5,643 bases of DNA. Source: Deltaproteobacteria bacterium (GTDB lineage Bacteria > Desulfobacterota > SM23-61). The position numbers and the translations under genes were made by a program. Below the pieces are notes generated by a model. It worked only from the letters and a program-made list of their open reading frames with translations, had not been told where the DNA came from and did no database searches. Below are positions 1-5,325 of the stretch, one piece after another; position 1 is the first letter of the stretch, and every line of letters starts with the position of its first letter. Where the stretch lies: assembly GCA_029857975.1 (NCBI GenBank), contig JAOUFX010000248.1, positions 1 through 5,643 of the forward strand. Reading direction: 5' to 3'.

Positions 1-417
1 TTTGACTTCCTCTTTGGGGGGGATTTGCGGACCGGGCGGGGGCACAGGAGTAACCTTGGGGATCGGTCGTGGCACAGGGGCTTCGACTTTCTCTTCCACC
101 TTTTTGACAACTTCGGGGGTGACCGCTTTCTTGACGGTTGGAGGTTTTACTTCCTCCGGCGCGGCGGGCTCGGGTACAGAAGGAACCTCCTCTTCACGCT
201 TTACCCGTCGGCGGATAATCGTAGGTTTGATCCGTTGCTCAACAACCCCTTCTTTACGGGAGAGGCTGATTTGATTTTTTACCCGTTCCACATCAGAGTC
301 TTCGAGGGTACTATGGACGGTCTTTACAGGTAGCCCCATTTTTTCCAAGAGTTTGAGGAGATCTTTATTCTCCATTTTCAATTCTTTTGCCAACTCATGA
401 ATTCTAACTTTCGTCAC
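1..417 (-). CDS. infB: Translation initiation factor IF-2, N-terminal 139 residues (partial)
   Basis: IF-2 is the cytoplasmic GTPase that brings initiator fMet-tRNA to the 30S subunit and promotes subunit joining. Only the N-terminus is in the window; the GTPase domain lies beyond position 1. Residues about 1-52 form the IF2_N fold (VRIHELAKELKMENKDLLKL, then a K-x-G-L-P-V-K-T-V-H-S segment). After it comes a basic stretch (IIRRRVKREEE, about 67-77) and a long Pro/Lys/Glu/Val-rich linker, typical of the poorly conserved region before the G domain. The chosen start is GTG at 415-417, preceded by AAGGGGG with about 8 nt spacing. The frame stays open back to the nusA TGA, so an in-frame TTG six codons upstream is possible but has a weaker Shine-Dalgarno. 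It follows nusA by 33 nt in the rimP-nusA-infB operon. Family assignment is secure. Confidence 0.93.
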   Translation of the reverse strand, partial: MTKVRIHELAKELKMENKDLLKLLEKMGLPVKTVHSTLEDSDVERVKNQISLSRKEGVVEQRIKPTIIRRRVKREEEVPSVPEPAAPEEVKPPTVKKAVTPEVVKKVEEKVEAPVPRPIPKVTPVPPPGPQIPPKEEVK

Positions 418-450
418 CCTGCTTACCCCCTTCAATGACCCTGCGGATCC

Positions 451-1722
451 TCATTTTTTCTCACCGGTTTGATCGAAATGGGCCTTGGCCGCATCGATCA
501 TCTTCTCCGCTTTCTTCAAGCCTATGCCCTCGATCTTGGAAAGCTGTTCGGGGGTGGCCTGGCAAATATCCGCCACGGTTAAGTAGCCGGCGGCGTTGAG
601 TAGTTGAGCCGTCTTTTCTCCAACGCCGGCTACGCGATCTACCCGATCCATCCCCCGCGAAGCAATTTGATCAAGATCGGGAACAACTCTCTCCGCCTTG
701 GGTTCGCTGCGGATATCGATCTTCCAGTCGGTGAGTTTGGCCGCCAACCTGACGTTTTGCCCCCGCCGGCCGATCGCCAGAGAAAGCTGGTCATCCTCGA
801 CAACCACTTCCATAGATTTGGCGTCTTGGTGGATGATCACCTTAGAAATCTCCGCCGGGGCCAGCGCATTGCAAACGAAGCTTGCCGAGTCATCACTCCA
901 GGGGATGATGTCGATCTTTTCTCCACGAAGCTCTTGGACCACCGCCTGCACCCTGGATCCTTTCATCCCCACGCAGGCTCCCACTGGATCCACATCGGAA
1001 TCTTGAGAATAGACGGCAATTTTTGCCCGGCTTCCCGGTTCCCGGGCCGCATTGAGGATCTTCACGATGCCTTCCGAGACCTCGGGCACTTCCAGTTCGA
1101 AGAGCTTGGTTAAAAAGTTTGGATTGCTACGGGAAAGGATAATCTGGGGACCTTTGGGAGTCTTGCGCACATCTAGAACGTAGGCCCGGATGCGATCTCC
1201 TGGTTTATAGGTTTCGCGGGGAACCAACTCTTGCTGGGGAATCACGGCTTCTGCCCTTCCCAGGTTAACAATAATCGATCCTTTCTCAAAACGCTGGACG
1301 GTCCCGGAGATCACTTCTCCCTTGCGATCTTTGAAATCTTCAAAGATATTTTCGCGCTCGGCATCCTTAACCCGCTGGATGATCACCTGTTTGGCAGTCT
1401 GAGCGGCAATCCTTCCAAATTCCGCAATGTCAATCTTTGTGCCCAGGCTATCCCCGATTTCTACATCGGCATCCAGTTCTTTGGCCTCTTTCCATGAGAT
1501 CTCCGCGGGAGGGTTTTTTACGTCTTTGACCACGGTCTTGAACTGGAAAAGTTCAAGCTCTCCTGCCTCTTCGTTATATTTGGCCTCGATCTCCTGCTTG
1601 GGACCATATTTCTTCCTGGCGGCCGCGAGCAACGCCTGCTCTAAGGCATCAATCAAGATCGTTTTGTCAATCCCTTTGTCCTTCCCCACCTGGTCGATGA
1701 TGCGACTTAAGTCCGAAATCAT
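451..1722 (-). CDS. nusA: Transcription termination/antitermination factor NusA
   Basis: NusA binds RNA polymerase and nascent RNA and modulates pausing, intrinsic termination and antitermination. The 423-residue product has the full domain order: N-terminal RNAP-binding domain (about 1-125), S1 domain (about 134-198, GEVISGTVQRFEKGSIIVNL), KH1 (about 215-290, with VGACVGMKGSRVQAV at 247-261), KH2 (about 295-340, with LSLAIGRRGQNVRLA at 313-327), and a C-terminal helix-hairpin-helix part (VAGVGEKTAQLLNAAGY at 364-380; IEGIGLKKAEKMIDAA at 397-412). It is shorter than E. coli NusA (495 residues), which has two acidic repeats at the C-terminus; here only the short HhH tail is present, as in many non-gamma lineages. 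The ATG start is preceded by AAGGGGA with 7 nt spacing and lies 16 nt after the rimP stop. It ends in TGA. In E. coli NusA autoregulates this operon, which is relevant to the hairpin leader upstream of rimP. Confidence 0.97.
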   Translation of the reverse strand: MISDLSRIIDQVGKDKGIDKTILIDALEQALLAAARKKYGPKQEIEAKYNEEAGELELFQFKTVVKDVKNPPAEISWKEAKELDADVEIGDSLGTKIDIAEFGRIAAQTAKQVIIQRVKDAERENIFEDFKDRKGEVISGTVQRFEKGSIIVNLGRAEAVIPQQELVPRETYKPGDRIRAYVLDVRKTPKGPQIILSRSNPNFLTKLFELEVPEVSEGIVKILNAAREPGSRAKIAVYSQDSDVDPVGACVGMKGSRVQAVVQELRGEKIDIIPWSDDSASFVCNALAPAEISKVIIHQDAKSMEVVVEDDQLSLAIGRRGQNVRLAAKLTDWKIDIRSEPKAERVVPDLDQIASRGMDRVDRVAGVGEKTAQLLNAAGYLTVADICQATPEQLSKIEGIGLKKAEKMIDAAKAHFDQTGEKK

Positions 1723-1738
1723 TTCTTCATCCCCTTTG

Positions 1739-2200
1739 CTAAAATTCGATTTCCAGGTTGGCCTTGGCGATGCCCCGGAGAGGGATCTCCAAGATTCGTC
1801 CTTCGACTTGCAAGTAAACCGTCTCCCCCTCCAGACCTTGGAGGATTCCCTTGAAATTTTTCTGACCTTCTATGAGTTCAAATGTTTTGATTTTTGCCAG
1901 ACGGTTTCGATATCTGTTGTAGTCTTCAGGCTTTTTTAGCGGTCGAGTGAGGCCGGGGGAAGATACCTCCAAAGTATAAGGGTTGTCAATCAGGTCCCGG
2001 ACCTCCAGGATCGCACCGAGCTCACCACTTAACTCGGCGCAATCTTGCACGGTGATTCCTCCCTCGCGGTCGATATAGATCCGTAATACCCACCCCTGCG
2101 ATTCTCTCTGATATTCCAGGTCGATCAATTCCACACCTTGTGACTGAAGGACAGGGTCGACAACCTGGCGTACTTCTTGAAGAAGATGATCAAATTTCAC
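1739..2200 (-). CDS. rimP: Ribosome maturation factor RimP
   Basis: RimP assists maturation of the 30S ribosomal subunit in the cytoplasm. The 153-residue length is usual for the family. The N-terminal alpha/beta domain contains GVELIDLEYQRESQGWVLRI (about 22-41) and IDREGGITVQDC (about 43-54). The signature YTLEVSSPGLTRPL is at 75-88, and a C-terminal SH3-like barrel follows (about 92-153). Translation starts at GTG (2198-2200), preceded by AAAGGGA with about 8 nt spacing, and ends at TAG 16 nt before nusA. It is the first protein gene of the rimP-nusA-infB operon. A terminator-like hairpin with nine Ts ends about 20 nt before the start codon, so expression may depend on readthrough from the upstream tRNA transcript or on a promoter in the leader. 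Confidence 0.96.
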   Translation of the reverse strand: MKFDHLLQEVRQVVDPVLQSQGVELIDLEYQRESQGWVLRIYIDREGGITVQDCAELSGELGAILEVRDLIDNPYTLEVSSPGLTRPLKKPEDYNRYRNRLAKIKTFELIEGQKNFKGILQGLEGETVYLQVEGRILEIPLRGIAKANLEIEF

Positions 2201-2221
2201 TACAAGCTTCCCTTTTTCCGC

Positions 2222-2246
2222 AAAAAAAAATGGGCCCGCGAGCCCA
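2222..2246 (-). terminator. Intrinsic terminator or attenuator ahead of rimP
   Basis: Read on the minus strand this is TGGGC-(TCGCGG)-GCCCA followed directly by nine Ts: a 5-bp GC-rich stem with a 6-nt loop and a perfect T tract. It lies about 92 nt downstream of the tRNA-Gly 3' end and about 21 nt upstream of the rimP GTG. It therefore either ends the tRNA transcript or acts as an attenuator controlling entry into rimP-nusA-infB. The stem is short but the T tract is strong. Confidence 0.72.
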
Positions 2247-2248
2247 CT

Positions 2249-2273
2249 TTCTTCAAGCAGAACTCTTGAAAAA
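2249..2273 (-). other. Upstream leader hairpin preceding the rimP terminator
   Basis: On the minus strand TTTTTCAAG-(AGTTCTG)-CTTGAAGAA can form a 9-bp stem with one G-U pair and a 7-nt loop. It ends just 2 nt before the terminator stem, so two hairpins stack in the tRNA-Gly to rimP leader. It could protect the tRNA precursor 3' end, serve as a NusA- or RNase-sensitive element, or be chance in an AT-rich spacer. No alternative antiterminator pairing was obvious by eye. Confidence 0.4.
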
Positions 2274-2310
2274 CGCCTCTTTTAGCTAACCGTAGGTCAT
2301 GGCCTCTACT

Positions 2311-2316
2311 ATTATA
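2311..2316 (-). promoter_or_regulatory. Possible -10 box (TATAAT) for the rimP operon
   Basis: A perfect TATAAT occurs on the minus strand in the tRNA-rimP spacer, in an AT-rich setting about 23 nt past the tRNA 3' end. No TTGACA-like box is found 16-18 nt upstream (that window reads AACGGC) and there is no extended TG. If active, transcription would start near 2304 and the terminator hairpin would lie in the leader. The evidence is weak because only the -10 fits. Confidence 0.3.
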
Positions 2317-2338
2317 AATAATTTTTCTTCTTTGCCGT

Positions 2339-2413
2339 TGGAGCGGGCGACCAGATTCGAACTGGCGACGTCAAGCTTGGGAAGCTTGCATTCTACCCCT
2401 GAATTACGCCCGC
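2339..2413 (-). tRNA. tRNA-Gly, anticodon CCC
   Basis: A complete 75-nt cloverleaf with encoded 3' CCA. The acceptor stem is GCGGGCG/CGCCCGC with discriminator T. The D arm is ATTC-AGGGGTA-GAAT, and the anticodon stem is CAAGC/GCTTG around the loop TTCCCAA, giving anticodon CCC (reads GGG). The variable loop is ACGTC, and the T arm is GCCAG-TTCGAAT-CTGGT with one G-U pair. It resembles bacterial tRNA-Gly(CCC) genes such as E. coli glyU. It sits between the CCA-adding enzyme gene and rimP, a position held in E. coli by the initiator tRNA gene metY. Its promoter overlaps the end of the upstream gene. Confidence 0.96.
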
Positions 2414-2433
2414 TGGGCTAAAAGATTACTTAT

Positions 2434-2462
2434 ATATTAACCAAATAGCCTTGATCTGTCAA
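2434..2462 (-). promoter_or_regulatory. Sigma70-type promoter for tRNA-Gly
   Basis: On the minus strand a perfect TTGACA (2457-2462) is separated by exactly 17 bp from TAATAT (2434-2439, four of six consensus positions). The predicted start near 2427 lies about 14 nt before the mature tRNA 5' end, a normal leader for a tRNA. The -35 box and spacer are inside the last codons of the cca-type gene, and the -10 overlaps its TAA stop. Confidence 0.7.
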
Positions 2463-3930
2463 TATTATTTAAAAATTTTAAGGCCTCCTCCCGGGTATGA
2501 ACAAGGCCGGCGATCTCGGCCTCCCTCAGTTTAGCTAATAAGTTTCCTACTTCTTTACCCTGGGGTATTCCGAAGGCTTCCATAATCTCCCTTCCGCTGA
2601 GTAACGGCTTCTGGGTTTTAAGGGAAAAATCTTCATAATAATAATGCAAAAGTTTTTCGGCCACTTCTTTGATTCTGGCCAGATCATAGGGAAGATCCTC
2701 CGCCAGAGGCCAATGGAGGTCAAATTTTTTCGCAGCCAGTTTGTCGGCCAAGGCCAGGAGGCTTGCCGCGATCCCTTCCTGGCCTAAATCCCGGAGAAAG
2801 CGATATTGGGCGCGAGGAGTCACCTCCTTAGTTCTGGCCAGACTCAAGATCCGCATGTGTTGGCGGGTCAGCTCAGATAGGATGCGGATCGATTTTTTAC
2901 TAAGCTTCATTCTCCGACCGATCAAGGCATTGATCTTCTGGCCTTGCTGGTCGTGGTCGAGGAAGCGGATGGATTGGGTATCCGGATCAAAACTGCGGGT
3001 ACCCGGTTTGCCGGAATCGTGGACGAAGGCGGCAAACTTGAAGAGAGTTTTTCTGCCTATCCCTTCTTCGACCCTCTGAGCAAAATAATGTTCGAGGGAA
3101 ATTGCCACGGCGGGATAAAGATCTTGGAGATGGGCCAGGATCCATTCCGCCGCCTGGACCGTCCTGAAGGCATGTTCCAGAAGGGGGAAGTCATGATAGG
3201 CTCCCTGGTCCAGGGTTTCCCACCCATGAATCTCCGGGAAAATTTTTTCCAGAAGCCCTGAATGGTAAAGGTCGCGGAGAAAGCGGTCGGCCTCTCTTTC
3301 AGCCAAAGCCGCAAAGAATTCGCTCCGAATCCTTTCTGCGGCCGAGCAAAGGATTTGATCTTTGTTCTTCTGGATCAACCGTAAGGTTGCGGGATCAAGC
3401 TGCAAACCGAGGGTGGAGGCAAAACGGAAGGCCCTGAGCATTCTCAACGGGTCCCGGCGCAGAGATTCTTCCGAGTTGGCCCGGAGGACCTTTTGGCGGA
3501 GGTCAGCAAGACCATTCATAGGATCCAGTAGATGGGGAGGCTCCGCCTGGAAGAAGTCCGGCAGCGCGATCGCCATGGAGTTAATGGTGAAATCTCTTTG
3601 CTGGAGGTCATCCATAATGTCCCGACCCAGCATCGTAGAAAAATCTAATTCGCTTCTCTTCTTTCTTTTTTTGAAAACCACTCGCCAGGTTCCTAAAGAT
3701 TCATCCAGAGGGAAAACATGCCCTCCTGCTTCCATGGCCACTTCTTTGGCCAGGTCCCTGGTTTTTCCGGCAGTCACAAAATCAAAATCTTTATCGGAGG
3801 GTTTTTGGAGCAGAAGATCGCGGACCGCTCCTCCCACCAGATAAACTTTTTCCTTACGGTTTTGAGCCAGGCGGTTGACGACTTGCAGGATTTTAGATTT
3901 CTTAAGCAGGTTTTCTTCCCGGTTGGCCAT
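2437..3930 (-). CDS. CCA tRNA nucleotidyltransferase / poly(A) polymerase family protein with HD domain
   Basis: This is a class II nucleotidyltransferase that adds CCA (or A, or CC) to tRNA 3' ends, or acts as a poly(A) polymerase; sequence alone does not settle the specificity. In the 497-residue product the N-terminal catalytic head has VYLVGGAVRDLLL at 29-41 and the metal-binding DFDF at 48-51. Motif B, RRDFTINSMAIAL, is represented by QRDFTINSMAIAL at 111-123. RRDPLRMLRAFRFA at 158-171 and AERIRSEF at 198-205 match the nucleotide-recognition and neck motifs. An HD phosphohydrolase-type domain follows, with candidate ligands H253, H304-D305 (FVHDSGKP) and H326-D327. The C-terminal part (about 400-497) is helical. 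The HD domain suggests it can also remove 2',3'-cyclic or 3' phosphates, as in E. coli Cca. The ATG start has an AGGGA about 8 nt upstream. The gene is directly upstream of tRNA-Gly, which already encodes CCA. Confidence 0.9.
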   Translation of the reverse strand: MANREENLLKKSKILQVVNRLAQNRKEKVYLVGGAVRDLLLQKPSDKDFDFVTAGKTRDLAKEVAMEAGGHVFPLDESLGTWRVVFKKRKKRSELDFSTMLGRDIMDDLQQRDFTINSMAIALPDFFQAEPPHLLDPMNGLADLRQKVLRANSEESLRRDPLRMLRAFRFASTLGLQLDPATLRLIQKNKDQILCSAAERIRSEFFAALAEREADRFLRDLYHSGLLEKIFPEIHGWETLDQGAYHDFPLLEHAFRTVQAAEWILAHLQDLYPAVAISLEHYFAQRVEEGIGRKTLFKFAAFVHDSGKPGTRSFDPDTQSIRFLDHDQQGQKINALIGRRMKLSKKSIRILSELTRQHMRILSLARTKEVTPRAQYRFLRDLGQEGIAASLLALADKLAAKKFDLHWPLAEDLPYDLARIKEVAEKLLHYYYEDFSLKTQKPLLSGREIMEAFGIPQGKEVGNLLAKLREAEIAGLVHTREEALKFLNNIDRSRLFG

Positions 3931-3960
3931 TCCCTTCTTCCCTTATGGCAGGGTTTTTTA

Positions 3961-3989
3961 AATATAGCATAAAAAAGACAGCCTGAATA
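3961..3989 (-). promoter_or_regulatory. Possible promoter of the cca-type gene
   Basis: On the minus strand TATATT (3961-3966) lies 17 bp downstream of TATTCA (3984-3989), about 30 nt before the ATG at 3930. The -10 is good, the -35 matches only three of six consensus bases. Position and AT content are favourable, but this is a weak call. Confidence 0.3.
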
Positions 3990-4092
3990 AACTCCCTCAC
4001 TTCCCCTGGCAAAAAAAAATTAAATGGTGTGGCCCCGGGAAAGAAATGGCCATGGATTTGTATGTGACTTTCAGGGGGAAACATGGTAGATT

Positions 4093-4205
4093 CGTTAGGA
4101 GCGTTAGAATGTTCCAAACGTTAAGATCGTTTAGAACGTTAAGCGAAGTAAGGGAATGAACGACCCAACGGACTAACGGACTCAACGAACCTAACGATCC
4201 TAACG
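4093..4205. repeat. Mirror-image array of about 9-bp CGTTAG / CTAACG units
   Basis: Five CGTT-led units start at 4093, 4102, 4119, 4128 and 4137 (mostly 9 bp apart). Then six AACG-led units in opposite orientation start at 4159, 4167, 4175, 4184, 4193 and 4202 (8 or 9 bp apart). The outer arms, 4093-4107 and 4191-4205, are inverted copies matching at 14 of 15 positions, so the block can fold into a long imperfect hairpin centred near 4148. It fills most of the spacer between the divergent cca-type gene and tatA and ends 22 nt before the tatA start codon. The rest of the spacer (3931-4092) shows no convincing gene. Function unknown: it could be a structured leader, an intergenic repeat family member or a protein-binding array. 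Confidence 0.7.
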
Positions 4206-4227
4206 TCTTGAAAGGGAAGGAATTCAG

Positions 4228-4437
4228 GTGTTTGGTTTAGGTTTAACCGAGCTGGTAATCATTCTCGCCATTGTCTTATTATTTTTCGGGGGGCGAAAGA
4301 TTCCCGAGATCAGCCGGGGGCTGGGGCGTTCCATCCGCAATTTCAAGAAGGGCCTGCATGAACCCGACGCCATAGACATCACGCCTGAAAAAGAAGAAAC
4401 CCCTCCGGAAGAAAAACCCCCCCCAAAAAAATCATAA
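4228..4437 (+). CDS. tatA: Twin-arginine translocase subunit TatA/TatE family
   Basis: A small inner-membrane protein that oligomerises to form the Tat pore for export of folded proteins, often cofactor-containing redox enzymes. The 69-residue product has the family layout: a short periplasmic start with Glu8, one transmembrane helix (about 6-20, [14 protein letters not shown]), the FG hinge at 20-21, and an amphipathic helix with [20 protein letters not shown] (21-40). It ends in an acidic then Pro/Lys-rich tail. Translation starts at GTG (4228-4230), preceded by AAGGA at 4217-4221 with 6 nt spacing. The gene stands alone, without tatB or tatC in the window, and converges on the selenoprotein gene with 6 nt between the stop codons. 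The tail codons contain a run of eight Cs and seven As (4417-4431), so the exact C-terminus is sensitive to sequencing error. TatA versus TatB: the short tail favours TatA. Confidence 0.92.
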   Translation: MFGLGLTELVIILAIVLLFFGGRKIPEISRGLGRSIRNFKKGLHEPDAIDITPEKEETPPEEKPPPKKS

Positions 4438-4443
4438 TATTAT

Positions 4444-4941
4444 TCATCCCGCCTCAAGCCTACTTATTTTTTTCTCCCCAATGATCTCAAAAAGGATTCT
4501 GACCGTCTTACCGCAAAGCCGGGCGCACTCCTGTTTCCCGCCCCGCTCGACCCACATCTTCCTCTCCTCCGGATTATCTAAATCGGCATGGATGATTTCC
4601 GGGCAAAACCGGCTGCCAAAAGCCTTTTCGAATTCATGATAAAAGCGCTTTACCGGTTGGAACGATTCCACCAGCGCTTCCTGGTTGCCTAAATTTTCTC
4701 CCTCGGCCCCGCAGAGCATCCCCAGGGATAAAATGCCCGCCTGGAGGGCCCCGCAGAGGGAACCAACCCTGCTACCCCCGGCCATCGGACCCACGGCCTT
4801 GATCATCAGGTCATCTACCTTGCCCATCCGCTCCTGCATGACCTGCAGGACAGTCTGGGATCATGCCCGTCTTTTGTCGCTGTTCAACAGATCGTAGGCC
4901 TCTTCTGCGGCCTCCTCTATCATTTTTTCCCATTCTTTCAT
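4444..4941 (-). CDS. C_GCAxxG_C_C family redox protein, probable selenoprotein (in-frame TGA = Sec27)
   Basis: A continuous 166-codon frame from ATG (4939-4941) to TGA (4444-4446) is broken only by TGA at 4861-4863. The start has a strong GGAGGGAG Shine-Dalgarno. The N-terminal helix EEAAEEAYDLL (9-19) leads to A26-[UGA27]-S-Q-T-V-L, which matches the family's first conserved Cys in a C-S-x-x-V-L context. Downstream come GSLCGALQAGILSLG (60-74, the CGAxxG-type motif, with Ala68 in place of its Gly), FGSRFCPEII (108-117) and ECARLCGKTV (138-147). The four family cysteines are thus Sec27, Cys63, Cys113 and Cys139 (or 143); Cys77 is extra. A SECIS-like hairpin starts 10 nt after the UGA. Coding similarity holds on both sides of the TGA, with no frameshift, which argues against decay. 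The family is described as putative redox-active and its substrate is unknown. A nonsense-mutated pseudogene is the alternative. The nearest upstream gene is divergent fdhD. Confidence 0.82.
4832..4850 (-). promoter_or_regulatory. Putative bacterial SECIS element
   Basis: In the mRNA, UCCUGCA-(GGUCA)-UGCAGGA forms a perfect 7-bp stem with a 5-nt loop opening with GG. It begins 10 nt after the UGA at 4861-4863, and the loop begins 17 nt after it. A lower helix CCCA/UGGG (4856-4859 with 4823-4826) can extend it across an internal loop. Stem position and loop GG match the bacterial SECIS rule for SelB binding, and the UGCAGGUC core equals the apical part of the E. coli fdhF SECIS as I recall it. 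It lies within the coding sequence, as bacterial SECIS elements do. Confidence 0.75.
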
Positions 4942-4946
4942 TGGCG

Positions 4947-4954
4947 CTCCCTCC
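4947..4954 (-). promoter_or_regulatory. Strong Shine-Dalgarno fixing the selenoprotein start
   Basis: GGAGGGAG on the minus strand lies 5 nt before ATG 4939-4941. No comparable site precedes the ATG at 4837-4839, the first Met after the TGA. This supports initiation upstream of the TGA, so ribosomes must meet the UGA. Confidence 0.75.
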
Positions 4955-5012
4955 ATGAAGGATAAAATCATTGCCCTGCATCGGGATTTTCTTATGCCTA
5001 AAAAAACTATTT

Positions 5013-5085
5013 ACCACAGAGGGCCCAGAGAGAACTGAGATATCAAATAAGGTCATTTAAAATTATTCTCTGGGTTCTCTGTGGT
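5013..5085. repeat. ACCACAGAG inverted repeat in the selenoprotein-fdhD spacer
   Basis: The left arm (5013-5031) and the reverse complement of the right arm (5067-5085) are both ACCACAGAGnnCCCAGAGA, identical at 17 of 19 positions, with a 35-nt AT-rich loop between. The arms could form a long hairpin in RNA from either strand. Repeats of the ACCACAGAG type are commonly seen in bacterial intergenic regions, in my recollection. It may be a non-autonomous repeat, or act as an insulator between the divergent genes. Confidence 0.75.
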
Positions 5086-5150
5086 TTATAAAAAGCGCTC
5101 GCTTTGATCTTCTTGCCAGCGAAGAATGCCTACCCTTCCCAGCCCATCCT

Positions 5151-5172
5151 ATTAATACAGGATTAATACAGG
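5151..5172. repeat. Tandem duplication of ATTAATACAGG
   Basis: Two exact adjacent copies of an 11-bp unit (5151-5161 and 5162-5172) in non-coding DNA. Two copies only, so either a slippage product or a binding site pair; no function can be assigned. Confidence 0.6.
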
Positions 5173-5250
5173 AAAGCAAGGAAAACAACAAGGAAGAACC
5201 TAAGTTGGAGGAAAGGGTGAGCTATTTTTTAAAAAAATCTTTAAAAAAAC

Positions 5251-5279
5251 TTGACAAAAAATCGCCAAAGTGTTATTCA
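5251..5279 (+). promoter_or_regulatory. Sigma70-type promoter for fdhD
   Basis: A perfect TTGACA (5251-5256), a 17-bp spacer, then TATTCA (5274-5279, three of six consensus positions), preceded by an A/T-rich stretch (5225-5250) that could serve as an UP element. The predicted start near 5286 leaves a leader of about 40 nt before the ATG at 5326. Confidence 0.55.
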
Positions 5280-5325
5280 AGGCGCCGATAGATGAGTAGC
5301 CGTTCATTCGCTCGTAGCCCTCTGG

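Noticed and set aside
418..453. nusA TGA followed in the same frame by infB, as a possible second Sec or readthrough UGA
   Set aside because: infB has its own GTG with an AAGGGGG Shine-Dalgarno, NusA ends at a normal point, and no SECIS-like hairpin follows the TGA.
604..1113. Plus-strand long frames antisense to nusA and to the cca-type gene
   Set aside because: They are opposite-strand shadows of strongly conserved genes and encode no recognisable protein.
4008..4045. Minus-strand terminator (GGCC hairpin with a T tract)
   Set aside because: The possible stem is short with a 13-nt loop and is separated from the T tract; no minus-strand gene lies just upstream to terminate.
3902..4185. Two minus-strand frames in the spacer upstream of the cca-type gene
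   Set aside because: They run over the CGTTAG repeat array and overlap the cca start, have no recognisable family and no good Shine-Dalgarno.
4093..4205. CRISPR array
   Set aside because: Units are only about 9 bp, there are no spacers of uniform length, and orientation inverts midway.
4811..5056. Minus-strand 81-codon frame beside the selenoprotein gene, suggesting a frameshifted gene
   Set aside because: It is a shadow in another frame. The genuine frame continues from ATG 4941 through the TGA at 4861-4863 without any shift.
5092..5105. AAAGC-GCTC-GCTTT hairpin
   Set aside because: Only 5 bp, with no T tract and no gene ending nearby.
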